Shown here piece after piece: positions 52,795 to 63,318 of a DNA stretch of 64,000 nucleotides; within the stretch, counting starts at the first letter, position 1; each line of letters begins with the position of its first letter. The position numbers and the translations under genes were made by a program. Where the stretch lies: contig NZ_QGDD01000011.1 in the NCBI RefSeq assembly GCF_003160695.1, forward strand, positions 62,001 through 126,000, given 5' to 3'. The notes under the pieces are model-generated. The model searched no databases. It saw nothing but the letters and a program-made list of their open reading frames with translations, and was not told where the DNA came from. Origin of the DNA: Nocardioides silvaticus. Its GTDB lineage: Bacteria; Actinomycetota; Actinomycetes; Propionibacteriales; Nocardioidaceae.

Positions 52795-53343
52795 ATGACA
52801 GCGCTCGTCCTGCCCGGCATCCGGTGGTTCCCCAGCTGGGCCGCGACCCTGGAGGACTTCGGCGACGGCGTGATGCACGGGTCCGGCTACTGGAACCTCG
52901 GGCGACCGCTCGAGCCGACCGAGGAGTGCTGCAAGGACCTGCTAGCTGCGTTGGCCGAGGCCAGCACCGCGGACCCCGACGTGCAGGTGATCCCCGGCAG
53001 CGGCCGGGTCGCGTCGACGTACTACTGGATCACCTCCGGCGACGGCGGGGACGACGACGAGGTGATCGGGTTCCTCAACCTGCGCCACGAGCTCAACGAC
53101 TGGCTGCGCGAGGAGGGCGGGCACATCGGCTACTCGATCCGACCCGCGCGCCGGCGCCAGGGTCACGCGACGCGCGCGCTCGACCTCGGCGTACGACGTG
53201 CCGGCGAGCTCGGCATCGACCGGGTGCTCGTCACCTGCGATACCGACAACCTCGCCTCGGCGCGCACGATCGAAGCCGGCGGCGGCGTCTTCGAGGACGT
53301 CCGCAACGACAAGCGGCGCTACTGGATCACGCCGCCGGCGTAG
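52795..53343 (+). CDS. GNAT-family acetyltransferase
   Basis: A 182-residue GNAT protein. HIGYSIRPARRRQGHATRALDLGVRRAGELGIDRVLVTCDTDNLASARTIEAGGGVFED includes the acetyl-CoA pyrophosphate-binding RRRQGHA loop. Acceptor substrate unknown. The stop overlaps the convergent membrane-protein gene by 17 bases. Confidence 0.9.
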   Translation: MTALVLPGIRWFPSWAATLEDFGDGVMHGSGYWNLGRPLEPTEECCKDLLAALAEASTADPDVQVIPGSGRVASTYYWITSGDGGDDDEVIGFLNLRHELNDWLREEGGHIGYSIRPARRRQGHATRALDLGVRRAGELGIDRVLVTCDTDNLASARTIEAGGGVFEDVRNDKRRYWITPPA

Positions 53344-54193
53344 CCCTCTCGGTCTGCGGCCGCAGGTCCGGCCGGACCCGGTGCAGCACGGTGGTGAACC
53401 GGTGCGGGTCGACCATGCTCGCGTCGATGACGAGCAGCGGCTCGTCGTGCCGCTCGATGAAGACCTTCCAGCCGCGCTTGCCGGGGCGGCCCTCGACGAG
53501 CACCGGCGTGTAGGGGCTGGCCAGGTCGACCACCTCGAACCGGCCGTTGCGGATCAGCTCCAGCTGGCCGTGGATGACCGCCATCTCGGTCACCGCCATG
53601 CTGGCGCGGACGCCCCAGATCAGCAGCGCCAGCAGCGCGAAGAGGACGAGCACGCCGTAGCTCGCGGTGGTCCGGTCCTCGTAGGCGAGGTAGCCCGCGA
53701 ACACCGTCACCGCGGCGACGCCGAGGAAGACGATCGTGACGCCGGCCCGCACGCCCTTCTTGGGCTTGAACACCTGGTTGGTGGAGCGGCTCGCGGTGAG
53801 CTCCTCCTCGTGCTCCGGCGTCGAGGCGTACGGCGACTGCCCGCCCGGCGTCGCGCCGGGCCGCGGCGGCGGCGTCGGGAACGCCTTCGCCGGGTCGGCG
53901 GGGGTGTCGTCGGAGGAAGCGGCCGGCGTCTTCGCGGCCGGCTGGTAGGGCTCGGGCCAGCGGGTGGCGACCGGCGGTGCCGGCTCCACCAGCGCGTCGA
54001 GCACCTGCTGCCCGGCCTCGCGAGCGCTGGGCACGGTCAGCTGGCGCGGGTCCACCGTCCCCGGCAGGTCCACGCGGTGCTTCCCGCCGCGGACCGGGTC
54101 GCCGAGCTCCTCGGCGTACGTCGCTCGCTTCGCCAGCCACCGGCGGATCGCGTCGGTGTCCGCGCCGAAGTCCATCTCGTCAAGCTCCCCCAT
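53327..54193 (-). CDS. Membrane protein with Pro-rich linker
   Basis: A 288-residue protein. Residues 1-90 are soluble (MGELDEMDFGADTDAIRRWLAKRATYAEELGDPVRGGKHRVDLPG), 90-150 are Pro/Ala-rich, then two close spans (GVTIVFLGVAAVTVFAGYLAYE; YGVLVLFALLALLIWGVRAS) and a C-terminal cytosolic strand domain. GGGAGG lies 6 bases before the ATG. Family not known. Its promoter faces the Fur/Zur box, so it may share regulation. Confidence 0.75.
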   Translation of the reverse strand: MGELDEMDFGADTDAIRRWLAKRATYAEELGDPVRGGKHRVDLPGTVDPRQLTVPSAREAGQQVLDALVEPAPPVATRWPEPYQPAAKTPAASSDDTPADPAKAFPTPPPRPGATPGGQSPYASTPEHEEELTASRSTNQVFKPKKGVRAGVTIVFLGVAAVTVFAGYLAYEDRTTASYGVLVLFALLALLIWGVRASMAVTEMAVIHGQLELIRNGRFEVVDLASPYTPVLVEGRPGKRGWKVFIERHDEPLLVIDASMVDPHRFTTVLHRVRPDLRPQTERATPAA

Positions 54194-54272
54194 GACGAGG
54201 CCTCCCTTCCTCCGGAGAAAGGGTACGGCAGGTGGACGTGGGGCGTGGCCGGTTCCGACCGGCCGGGCGGTA

Positions 54273-54293
54273 GATTGAGAGCGACTCTCAATC
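54273..54293. promoter_or_regulatory. Fur/Zur-family operator
   Basis: GATTGAGAG and CTCTCAATC form perfect 9-base arms around a 3-base centre (CGA), 36 bases before the Fur/Zur-family start and 79 bases before the divergent gene. Symmetry and position point to autoregulation. Confidence 0.8.
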
Positions 54294-54329
54294 GGGAGAC
54301 CCGGACGATCCAGTAGCGAGGAGGCGTGG

Positions 54330-54725
54330 ATGACCGACAACCCGACGTCGCTGCGGCCGACCCGCCAGCGCCGGGCGATCACCGAGGCGCTGGCCGACGC
54401 CGCCGACTTCCAGAGCGCCCAGGACATCCACGACGCGTTGCGGCACGCCGGGGACAAGGTGGGGCTGGCGACGGTCTACCGCACGCTGCAGGCGATGGCC
54501 GAGGCCGGCGAGGTCGACGTGCTCCAGGGCACCGGGGGCGAGTCGGTCTACCGCCGCTGCAGCACCCACCACCATCACCACCTGGTCTGCCGCTCCTGCG
54601 GTCGGACGGTCGAGGTGACCGGCCCCGCCGTCGAGACCTGGGCCGACGCGGTCGCCCGCGAGCACGACTTCGCCGAGGTCAGCCACAGCCTGGAGCTGTT
54701 CGGCATCTGTGCCGACTGCCGCTGA
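54330..54725 (+). CDS. Fur-family metal regulator, probably Zur
   Basis: A 131-residue Fur-type repressor: SLRPTRQRRAITEALADAADFQSAQDIHDALRHAGDKVGLATVYRTLQAMAEAGEVDVLQ is the DNA-binding domain, followed by the metal site YRRCSTHHHHHLVCRSCG and a C-terminal CADC. The two CxxC pairs hold structural zinc. The sequence is closest to actinobacterial Zur (FurB); iron-sensing Fur cannot be excluded. Possible targets are its own gene and the divergent membrane protein. Confidence 0.88.
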   Translation: MTDNPTSLRPTRQRRAITEALADAADFQSAQDIHDALRHAGDKVGLATVYRTLQAMAEAGEVDVLQGTGGESVYRRCSTHHHHHLVCRSCGRTVEVTGPAVETWADAVAREHDFAEVSHSLELFGICADCR

Positions 54726-54737
54726 GCCGTCCTGAGG

Positions 54738-55517
54738 TCAGCACCACTGGTGTGGGCTGTCCGGGCCGGGGGAGAGCGCGTAGTCGCGGAGCACGACCGG
54801 CCACCGCTCGCCGTACGCCCTGCAGGTGCGGTCGAAGAAGCGCTTGCGGTACTCGATGGCCAGCACGTGGTCGCCGTACGACGCCGCATAGCTGCCGCAC
54901 TCCCGCCACTGCCCGCACGACTCGGACACGGCGAAGTCGAAGCCGGCCTTCGAACCGTCCCACTCCGCCCAGTTCTTCTGCCCCACCGGTAGCCCTGCGT
55001 CGTGCGCCCGGTCGACCAGCAGCCGGGCGAACGCCTTCGCGTGCCGCGGCTTGACCAGCCGGTGGCTGCGGCTGAACGAGTCGAGGTTGTCGTACTCGAC
55101 CGCGTCGAAGCCGTCCGTCGCGCACCCCTCGGTCCACCGGCCGATGATCCTGGCCAGCGCACGGCGCTTGGGCGCGGTGCGGATGTCGAGCAGCCACTCA
55201 CCCCACACCGAGTCGACCACCGGACGGCCCTCGTCCTTGAGCACCAGCCGCCAGTGCTGGCGCTTCCAGAACCGGCGCTCGTCCGGCTGGGTCTGGAACC
55301 CGTTGACGTAGCAGACGTTGTAACGGCCCTCGAGCGGCTCGGCCGTGCGGTCCCTGACGACGATGCCGACGTCCTCCGGCACCCCGTCCCACACCCCGCC
55401 GAGCTGGTAGTCGACGTCCTGGTCCGGCTCGAACAGCGGCCCGGGGGCGGCATGAGCCGGCGCCGCGACGGCGAGCGTGACGAACAGCGTCACCACGCCC
55501 ACCCATCGCTGTCGCAC
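54738..55517 (-). CDS. Secreted GH114-type glycoside hydrolase
   Basis: A 259-residue exported protein with a Sec signal ending AAPAHA. The body resembles the endo-alpha-1,4-polygalactosaminidase family (GH114, TM1410-like): VGIVVRDRTAEPLEGRYNVCYVNGFQTQPDE and CATDGFDAVEYDNLDSFSRSH, where Asp and Glu are the likely catalytic set. Six Cys residues may form disulfides. GTG start. Confidence 0.82.
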   Translation of the reverse strand: MRQRWVGVVTLFVTLAVAAPAHAAPGPLFEPDQDVDYQLGGVWDGVPEDVGIVVRDRTAEPLEGRYNVCYVNGFQTQPDERRFWKRQHWRLVLKDEGRPVVDSVWGEWLLDIRTAPKRRALARIIGRWTEGCATDGFDAVEYDNLDSFSRSHRLVKPRHAKAFARLLVDRAHDAGLPVGQKNWAEWDGSKAGFDFAVSESCGQWRECGSYAASYGDHVLAIEYRKRFFDRTCRAYGERWPVVLRDYALSPGPDSPHQWC

Positions 55518-55556
55518 CTGGACGACTCTAGGGCGTGCCCGGAAGTCGGCGCCGGT

Positions 55557-56096
55557 TCAGGGCGCGGTGACCGTCCAGGTGCCGAAGGCGTACGGCTCCT
55601 CTCCGGTGTCGGCCTGGACCGGGGCGAAGCCGGCGATGCCGGACGTGTAGGAGTAGCCGTAGAGCGTCTCGATCTCGCTCTCGTCGTCGACGTAGATGCA
55701 GAGGTAGCCGGGGGCGGCCTGGCCTTCGCCGGGGCAGTTGGCGGGGTCCGGGTCGTCGGACGTGTCGATGATGTTGGCGTCGTCGATGGCGGTCGTCAGC
55801 AACATCGGGTACTGCGCGGTCCACGAGATCCAACCGGTGTTGGGGGCGCCGCCACCCTTCGCGCCGGCGGCCGAGAAGACGCCGGACATGGACTTGCCGG
55901 GCGGGAGGACGCCGACCTTCGTGGTCGGGCCGAGCGTCTTCTCGTTGACGTCCTTGCCGGTGATGGAGTTGTTCACGATGTCGCCGCCGTCGACCTTGTT
56001 CTTGCCGGGCAGGGCCTCGACCGGGCCGACCAGGGCGACGGCGAGCGCGGCCGAAGCCACGCCGAACGTGACGTAGGGAAGGGTCTTGCTGTTCAT
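55557..56096 (-). CDS. Secreted protein of unknown function
   Basis: A 179-residue exported protein: signal LPYVTFGVASAALAVALVGPVEALPG, then the stretch DIVNNSITGKDVNEKTLG, a short repeat-like motif seen at the start of many actinobacterial secreted proteins, and a beta-rich C-terminal domain with two Cys. Function unknown. Confidence 0.8.
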   Translation of the reverse strand: MNSKTLPYVTFGVASAALAVALVGPVEALPGKNKVDGGDIVNNSITGKDVNEKTLGPTTKVGVLPPGKSMSGVFSAAGAKGGGAPNTGWISWTAQYPMLLTTAIDDANIIDTSDDPDPANCPGEGQAAPGYLCIYVDDESEIETLYGYSYTSGIAGFAPVQADTGEEPYAFGTWTVTAP

Positions 56097-56187
56097 GGAG
56101 CACCTCCGCAGAGCATGGGGTGAGGACGTGCGTCATCCTGCCAACTCCGGGCGTGACCGGCGGATAGCCCGATCGGGTGGTTTTCGG

Positions 56188-56260
56188 TAGGCCCCGTGGG
56201 ACTCGAACCCACAACCTAAGGATTAAAAGTCCTCAGCTCTGCCAATTGAGCTAGGGGCCC
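56188..56260 (-). tRNA. tRNA-Lys (TTT)
   Basis: On the minus strand, acceptor GGGCCCC pairs with GGGGCCT. The stem GAGGA/TCCTT encloses CTTTTAA with anticodon TTT; T arm GTTCGAGTCC. Length 73; CCA is not encoded. Confidence 0.95.
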
Positions 56261-56602
56261 GCGGCCGCGGTCGTCGTACGGCCGAGGTGAAGTATCGCAG
56301 GGGTCGTCCCCGCGCCCCGAACGGCCGCCCGTCGGCGTACGCCGGACTCCGCCGCGTAACCGAACCTTCACACCGTTTGTCGAGATCCCTGCGTGCGGGG
56401 AGGTTCCGCTGGGGGCTGGGGTTGGTAGTGTCATCGGTGCAACGGATGCAGTTCTCGAAGGTTTGACGCCTGCGGAGTCTGTGGCCAACGGCGTATCTGG
56501 TTTGTGGTGTCACCAATCACGGGTCGGAGCGACGTGTCATCGCATCCGGAGTGGGTCGCCGAGGTGGCGGCTCTCGCCCCGACAATAGGAGTAACGAGCA
56601 CA
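56261..56602 (+). other. Leader and promoter region of the cold-shock gene
   Basis: 342 bases without a supported gene. The half nearest the csp gene is less G+C rich and should hold a long 5' leader, as is common for cold-shock genes whose mRNA structure controls translation. AGGAG lies about 8 bases before the start codon. No specific regulator site was identified. Confidence 0.5.
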
Positions 56603-56806
56603 ATGGCTCAGGGCACCGTGAAGTGGTTCAGCGCCGAGAAGGGCTTCGGTTTCATCGAGCAGGAGGGCGGCGGCGACGACGTCTTCGTGCACTACTCGGC
56701 GATCCAGTCCTCCGGTTACAAGTCGCTGGAGGACAACCAGAAGGTCGAGTTCGACGTCACCCAGGGTCCGAAGGGCCCCCAGGCGGAGAACGTTCGTCCT
56801 CTCTGA
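56603..56806 (+). CDS. Cold-shock protein (CspA family)
   Basis: A 67-residue CSD protein with RNP1 KGFGFIEQE and RNP2 DVFVHYSAI, and start [15 protein letters not shown]. It binds single-stranded RNA and DNA. Often the most abundant small mRNA-binding protein in this group. Followed by a strong terminator. Confidence 0.97.
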   Translation: MAQGTVKWFSAEKGFGFIEQEGGGDDVFVHYSAIQSSGYKSLEDNQKVEFDVTQGPKGPQAENVRPL

Positions 56807-56861
56807 TCCGCAAGGATCGGTCCGGGGCGAGCCCCGGGATCTCGGGAGACATCAGTCTTCG

Positions 56862-56906
56862 GATGAGGCCCTGCCGGGCGACCGGCAGGGCCTCATCAAA
56901 ATTTTC
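56862..56906 (+). terminator. Rho-independent terminator of the cold-shock gene
   Basis: GATGAGGCCCTGCC and GGCAGGGCCTCATC form a perfect 14-bp stem with an 8-base loop, followed by AAAATTTT. One of the clearest terminators in the window. Confidence 0.93.
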
Positions 56907-57031
56907 CTGACATTTCGGGTTTCTCTCCCCTTACGTTGGGCACGATGGCACTGAAGTTGCATCGTGGTCTCGGGACACGAGGGAGTTCCCGACATCAAAT
57001 CGCAGTTCCACACTCGGGAGGCAAGGCAGTC

Positions 57032-57184
57032 GTGGTGGACCCGTTCGACGTAGCGCTGGAAGACGCCGACCTGCTCGTCGAGGTCGAGATGACCACCAGC
57101 CTCATCATCGCTGCGTCCGCCTCAGACGGACCCCTCCCGCTCGACGAGATCGACAAGATCCTCGGCGTGCGCCAGGCCTCGTAG
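57032..57184 (+). CDS. Small acidic protein of unknown function
   Basis: A 50-residue protein (VVDPFDVALEDADLLVEVEMTTSLIIAASASDG...) with many Asp/Glu residues and a C-terminal LDEIDKILGV helix. GTG starts at 57032 or 57035; GGGAGG lies 10 bases before the first. The reading frame is also open upstream to 56936 but that part looks noncoding. I do not recognise the family. Confidence 0.6.
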   Translation: MVDPFDVALEDADLLVEVEMTTSLIIAASASDGPLPLDEIDKILGVRQAS

Positions 57185-57235
57185 CCGGCAGCTCCCGCGA
57201 CGTCCCCGCACATCGAGGGCGTCGCTTCTTGCCGC

Positions 57236-57263
57236 TTGACTTAATACCATAGGGGGGTATGGT
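57236..57263 (+). promoter_or_regulatory. CsoR-controlled copper promoter
   Basis: TTGACT (57236-57241) and TATGGT (57258-57263) are spaced by 16 bases as -35 and -10. The -10 is half of the palindrome ACCATA, six G, TATGGT (57246-57263), a CsoR-type GC-centred operator, so bound CsoR would block the polymerase. Expected transcription start is at or next to the GTG at 57271, suggesting a leaderless mRNA. Confidence 0.8.
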
Positions 57264-57270
57264 TTCTCTT

Positions 57271-57567
57271 GTGGAACACGAACACGAGCACGGCTACCTC
57301 GGCCACAAGGACGACCACCTGAAGCGGCTGCGCCGCATCGAGGGTCAGACGCGTGGCCTGCAGCGGATGGTCGAGGAGGAGAAGTACTGCATCGACATCC
57401 TCACCCAGGTGTCGGCAGTGACCAGCGCACTGCAGTCCTTCTCCATCCAGCTCCTCGAGGAGCACATGAACCACTGCGTGGTCGACGCCGCGCGGGCCGG
57501 CGACGCCGAGGCCCGCGAGAAGGTCACCGAAGCCATCGCCGCCATCAACAGATTGGTCCGATCATGA
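57271..57567 (+). CDS. csoR: Copper-sensing repressor CsoR
   Basis: A 98-residue helical-bundle repressor with the Cu(I) ligands Cys (EEKYCIDIL), His and Cys (EEHMNHCVVDA), and the DNA-contact region DHLKRLRRIEGQTRGLQRM. An upstream ATG at 57259 lies inside the -10 box, so the GTG at 57271 is preferred. It heads the copper operon and overlaps copZ by 4 bases. Confidence 0.95.
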   Translation: MEHEHEHGYLGHKDDHLKRLRRIEGQTRGLQRMVEEEKYCIDILTQVSAVTSALQSFSIQLLEEHMNHCVVDAARAGDAEAREKVTEAIAAINRLVRS

Positions 57568-57770
57568 GCGAGCAGAACACCTACCAGGTCTCCGGCATGA
57601 CGTGCGCGCACTGCGTCGCGTCCGTGACCGAGGAGATCAGCGAGATCCCGGGCGTCGAGTCGGTCGACGTCACCCTCGAGACCGGTGCGGTCGTCGTGAC
57701 CAGCGCTGCCCCCGTCGCCCGCGAGGCCGTCGCCGACGCCGTCTCCGAGGCCGGCTACACCCTCGTGTGA
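57564..57770 (+). CDS. copZ: Copper chaperone CopZ
   Basis: A 68-residue heavy-metal-associated domain: VSGMTCAHCVASV carries the CxxC copper site. It hands Cu(I) to CopA or CsoR. Its ATG overlaps csoR, and its stop overlaps the next gene's start by one base. Confidence 0.95.
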   Translation: MSEQNTYQVSGMTCAHCVASVTEEISEIPGVESVDVTLETGAVVVTSAAPVAREAVADAVSEAGYTLV

Positions 57771-58658
57771 TGAACACCTGGCAGCGGACGCTGACGTACG
57801 GCGTCGCCCTGGTCGCCGTCTTCGGCGTCGCGATCGGCGTCGGCCGGCTGGCCGGCCCGATCGAGGCGGACACCGAGGAGCACGGCCACGACGGCGAGCG
57901 CGTGCACCTCGACCCGGCCGCCGCCACCTACGAGCTGGACCTCGAGCAGGACGTGCTCGAGAGCGGCCGGCCGGAGGTCGCGTTCCGGGTGCTCGACGCG
58001 CGCGGGGAGCCGGTGACGTCGTACGACGTGCAGCACGAGAAGCAGCTGCACCTGATCGCCGTACGGCGCGACCTGGCGGAGTTCCGCCACGTCCACCCGC
58101 GCCTCGACGCCTCGACCGGCCGGTGGTCGGTGCCGGTCGACCTCGACGCCGGAGCCTGGCGGCTCTACGCCGACTTCGCGCCGGCCGGCGCCGAGCCGGC
58201 GCTCGCCGAGGCCGACCTGATGGTCGGCGGCTCGTTCGACCCGCAGGAGCTCGGGCCGGACACCACGACCTCGCGGGTCGACGGGTTCGAGGTTCACCTC
58301 GAGCGCGACGCCGAGACCTCGATGGTGACCCTGCACGTGACCCGGGGCGGCGAGGACGTCACCGACCTGCAGCCCTACCTCGGCGCCTACGGCCACCTGG
58401 TGGCCATCCGCGCCGACGACCTCGGCTACCTGCACGTGCACCCCGAGGAGGGGGAGCCCGGGCCGGAGGTCGGCTTCCACGCCGAGTTCGCCGAGCCCGG
58501 GCGCTACCGGCTGTTCCTCGACTTCAAGCACGGCGGCCGGGTGCACACCGCGGACTTCACGATCACCGTCGAGGGGTCCGGCGACCACGACGACTCCGGC
58601 GACCACGATGGCTCCGGCGACCACGACGACTCCGGCGACCACGAGGAGGAGGGCGGTC

Positions 58659-58669
<11 letters not shown>
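57770..58669 (+). CDS. Membrane-anchored copper-operon protein with His/Asp-rich tail
   Basis: A 299-residue protein. One N-terminal span ([17 protein letters not shown]), a short His-rich linker ([12 protein letters not shown]), two beta-sandwich halves each holding a His motif ([18 protein letters not shown]), then a low-complexity tail of four SGDHDD-type units ending EEEGGHGH. The histidines suggest binding of copper or another metal outside the cytosol. Overlaps copA by 11 bases. Function is inferred from the operon. Confidence 0.85.
58577..58648 (+). repeat. 18-bp tandem array coding for SGDHDD units
   Basis: Four units TCCGGCGACCACGACGAC with single-base changes, inside the metal-binding protein gene. 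They encode four His-Asp hexapeptides. Confidence 0.9.
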
Positions 58670-60926
<2,257 letters not shown>

Positions 60927-60942
60927 CTGGGGGCGGAAGGGC

Positions 60943-61005
60943 GATAGTCCCTGACGAAAAGCACCTCGTTCGGGCCAGATCGGGTGCTTTTCGTCAGGGA
61001 CTATC
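60943..61005. repeat. 63-bp palindromic element, copy 3
   Basis: Perfect 23-bp arms with a 17-base centre, 16 bases after copA. It probably ends the copper transcript. Together with copy 4 it brackets one gene. Confidence 0.95.
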
Positions 61006-61070
61006 CGCCGTAAACCGCGACCCTGTGGAGGAGCGCCCCACGCTCGTGCGGTTTGGCGCACCCTCGGCGG

Positions 61071-62096
61071 GTGGAGTCGAACGAGGACGTGCGCCAGGGG
61101 CTGGTCCGTCCCGTGCGCCTCGATCCCCGTGGGCTGACGGGACCGACGCGGGGGCAGGCGCGCGGACCTAACTGGCGACGGAGCAGCCATGGTCTCTACC
61201 TGCCCGTGGACGTTGACCATGGCACCGTGGAGCAACGGATACTGGAGGCAGCAGCGGTCCTTCCTGCATCCGGCGCAGTCACAGGCTGGGCGGCGCTCAG
61301 ATGGATGGGAGCGACGTGGCTCTCGGGCAAGGGTCGCGATGGCTCGCTCCTTCCGGTCCCGCTGCTCATCAGCACTCACGACATCCGCACCCAGCCAGGT
61401 CTGCTGCTCTCGGGCGAAGGGTGCGCGCCGGAGGTGGTTCAACGCATCGACGGCGTGCCCGTCACCAATGCTGCGTGGTCGACTGCCTTCGCGATGCGGT
61501 ATGCCTCCGACCTACGTGATGCGGTGATCGTCTTCGACATGGCCGCGTTCAACGACCTCGTCTCGATCGAGGAGATAACAGCGCAGCTCGCAGCCCAGGC
61601 AGCATGGACGGGCGTTCCGCAAGGCCGGAAGGCCCTCCCGTTCTGCGGGGAGAACAGCTGGTCGCCGATGGAGTCAGACACGAAGTGCCTGTGGGTTCCT
61701 GTCGGAGGATTCCCCATGCCCCTGCAGAACCGACCGATCTTCGACGCGCGCGGCCGGCACATCGGAACTCCGGACCTGCTCGACCCGACCTCAGGAGTCA
61801 TTGGTGAGTACGACGGGCCAGATCATCTCCGCCCCGAGCAGCGGGTGAGGGACATCAACCGTGAGGCCCGCTTCCGCGACCATCACCTCGAAGTTGTCGT
61901 GCGCTCGGCGGGGGAGTCTCCCAGCAGCTTCCTCCACCGGCTCGCATCTGCGTACGAGCGGGCCGGCCGACGACGTACCCCGCGAAGCTGGACAATCGAG
62001 CCGCCCGACTGGTGGACGCCGACGGTGACCGTCGCGCAGCGTCGCGCCCTCACTCCCGAGCAGCGGGCTCGGCTGCTCAGGTTTCGGACACGGTGA
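61071..62096 (+). CDS. AbiEi-like/PD-(D/E)XK-like protein between two repeats
   Basis: A 341-residue protein. N-terminal half resembles AbiEi-type antitoxin-like proteins (RSSHGLYLPVDVD; VEQRILEAAAVLPASGAVTGWAALRWMGATW); the C-terminal part (GVIGEYDGPDHLRPEQRVRDINREARFRDHHLEVVVRS) resembles DUF559/Vsr-like nuclease folds with Asp, Glu and His candidates. Codon use is visibly less G+C rich than neighbours. No partner toxin gene is adjacent. Start GTG 61071 chosen; TTG 61053 is possible. Confidence 0.65.
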   Translation: MESNEDVRQGLVRPVRLDPRGLTGPTRGQARGPNWRRSSHGLYLPVDVDHGTVEQRILEAAAVLPASGAVTGWAALRWMGATWLSGKGRDGSLLPVPLLISTHDIRTQPGLLLSGEGCAPEVVQRIDGVPVTNAAWSTAFAMRYASDLRDAVIVFDMAAFNDLVSIEEITAQLAAQAAWTGVPQGRKALPFCGENSWSPMESDTKCLWVPVGGFPMPLQNRPIFDARGRHIGTPDLLDPTSGVIGEYDGPDHLRPEQRVRDINREARFRDHHLEVVVRSAGESPSSFLHRLASAYERAGRRRTPRSWTIEPPDWWTPTVTVAQRRALTPEQRARLLRFRTR

Positions 62097-62110
62097 GGGC
62101 CCCAAACCGA

Positions 62111-62173
62111 GATAGTCCCTGACGAAAAGCACCTGAATCAGCCCTCGGGAGGTGCTTTTCGTCAGGGACTATC
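62111..62173. repeat. 63-bp palindromic element, copy 4
   Basis: Perfect 23-bp arms around a 17-base centre, 14 bases after the AbiEi-like gene and before a convergent gene. Same orientation-neutral structure as the other copies. Confidence 0.95.
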
Positions 62174-62207
62174 CGCCCCACCGAACCGCCCCCGACCAGC
62201 CCCGACG

Positions 62208-63272
62208 TCAGCAGGTGGCGAACAGCACCGGCCCGGTGGCCATGTCGGACATGACGTAGGTGCTGGGTTGGGGGTCGAGGGGGAGTACGACGACCGTTCC
62301 GTCGGCGGTGACCTCGCCGAGGGCGAAGAGGTCGGGGAAGGCGCCGCCCTGGCCGGGGGCGGGTCCGGCGGCGAGCTGGGAGCGGGTGTCGGCGTTGGTG
62401 CGGGCCTGGTCCTCGGTCTCGAACGACATCGCCACGCGCACGTCCCCGCCCGGCAGGGCGGCGATGGCGTAGGCGCGGTAGGGGTGGATGTCGCCGGCCT
62501 GGGCGACCAGCTCGGCGCCGCGGGTGCGGTCGGCGTCGGAGGCCTGGGTCATGGAGAGCGCGACGCAGGCGTAGTCGGCGGCGTAGATCGACGCGGCCAG
62601 GGCGCCCTCCTCGGCGTCGGCCACCTCGGCGATGCCGTCGTCGAGGCCGGTGCCGCGCTGGTCGTCGCGCCAGGTCTCGAGAGTCGCGCTCTGGTCGCTC
62701 CCGGCGAGCACCCGGCGGTCGCGGTCGATGGTGATGAACGCGAGCTCCTGGGAGACGCCGCCGATCGTGGCCAGCAGGTCCGGGCCGCCGATCCAGACGT
62801 CGTCGTCGAGGCTGGGCTTCTGGTAGCCGAGCTCCTCCAGCTGGTCCTCGACCCGGTCGAGGTCGAGCGAGTCGGGCAGCCCGACGATCACGATGGCGCC
62901 CTCCTCGCTCTGCGCGAACAGCTCCCAGTCGACCGTGGCGGGGGAGAAGCCGAAGTCGGTCTGCAGCGTCGGCGCGGAGGAGACCAGGGCCGACGGGGAG
63001 ATGACGTCGGCGTCGAAGCCGTCGCTCAGGAACTCCTCGACGTCCTCGGTCGGCGAGGCCGCGGACAGGTCGGCGTCCAGCTCCTCGCGGATGCCGGACC
63101 AGTCGATCCAGCCGATGCGGGCGCTCGCCTCCGGGGCCATCCCGACGGCGCGCGCGAGCCGCCCGGGACCGTCCTCGTCGTCGCGCGACGTGACGAACCA
63201 GACGACGCCACCTGCCACCAGGAGGAGGACGACGGCGCCGATGACCAGCAGGTGACGACGCGACATCGACAT
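62208..63272 (-). CDS. Exported protein of unknown function
   Basis: A 354-residue protein with one N-terminal span (HLLVIGAVVLLLVAGGVVWFV) that acts as anchor or signal, then an acidic, Ser/Thr-rich beta domain. Three Cys residues occur late (YACVALS, FATC). No family recognised with confidence. The ATG before SMSRRH was chosen since it precedes the span. Confidence 0.75.
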   Translation of the reverse strand: MSMSRRHLLVIGAVVLLLVAGGVVWFVTSRDDEDGPGRLARAVGMAPEASARIGWIDWSGIREELDADLSAASPTEDVEEFLSDGFDADVISPSALVSSAPTLQTDFGFSPATVDWELFAQSEEGAIVIVGLPDSLDLDRVEDQLEELGYQKPSLDDDVWIGGPDLLATIGGVSQELAFITIDRDRRVLAGSDQSATLETWRDDQRGTGLDDGIAEVADAEEGALAASIYAADYACVALSMTQASDADRTRGAELVAQAGDIHPYRAYAIAALPGGDVRVAMSFETEDQARTNADTRSQLAAGPAPGQGGAFPDLFALGEVTADGTVVVLPLDPQPSTYVMSDMATGPVLFATC

Positions 63273-63318
63273 GGAGTCGACTCTCCTCTCGGGGCGGACA
63301 AGGTGTGACACTAACGCC

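Noticed and set aside
57259-57270. ATG at 57259 as csoR start
   Set aside because: It lies inside the -10 element and operator, so it would not be in the transcript.
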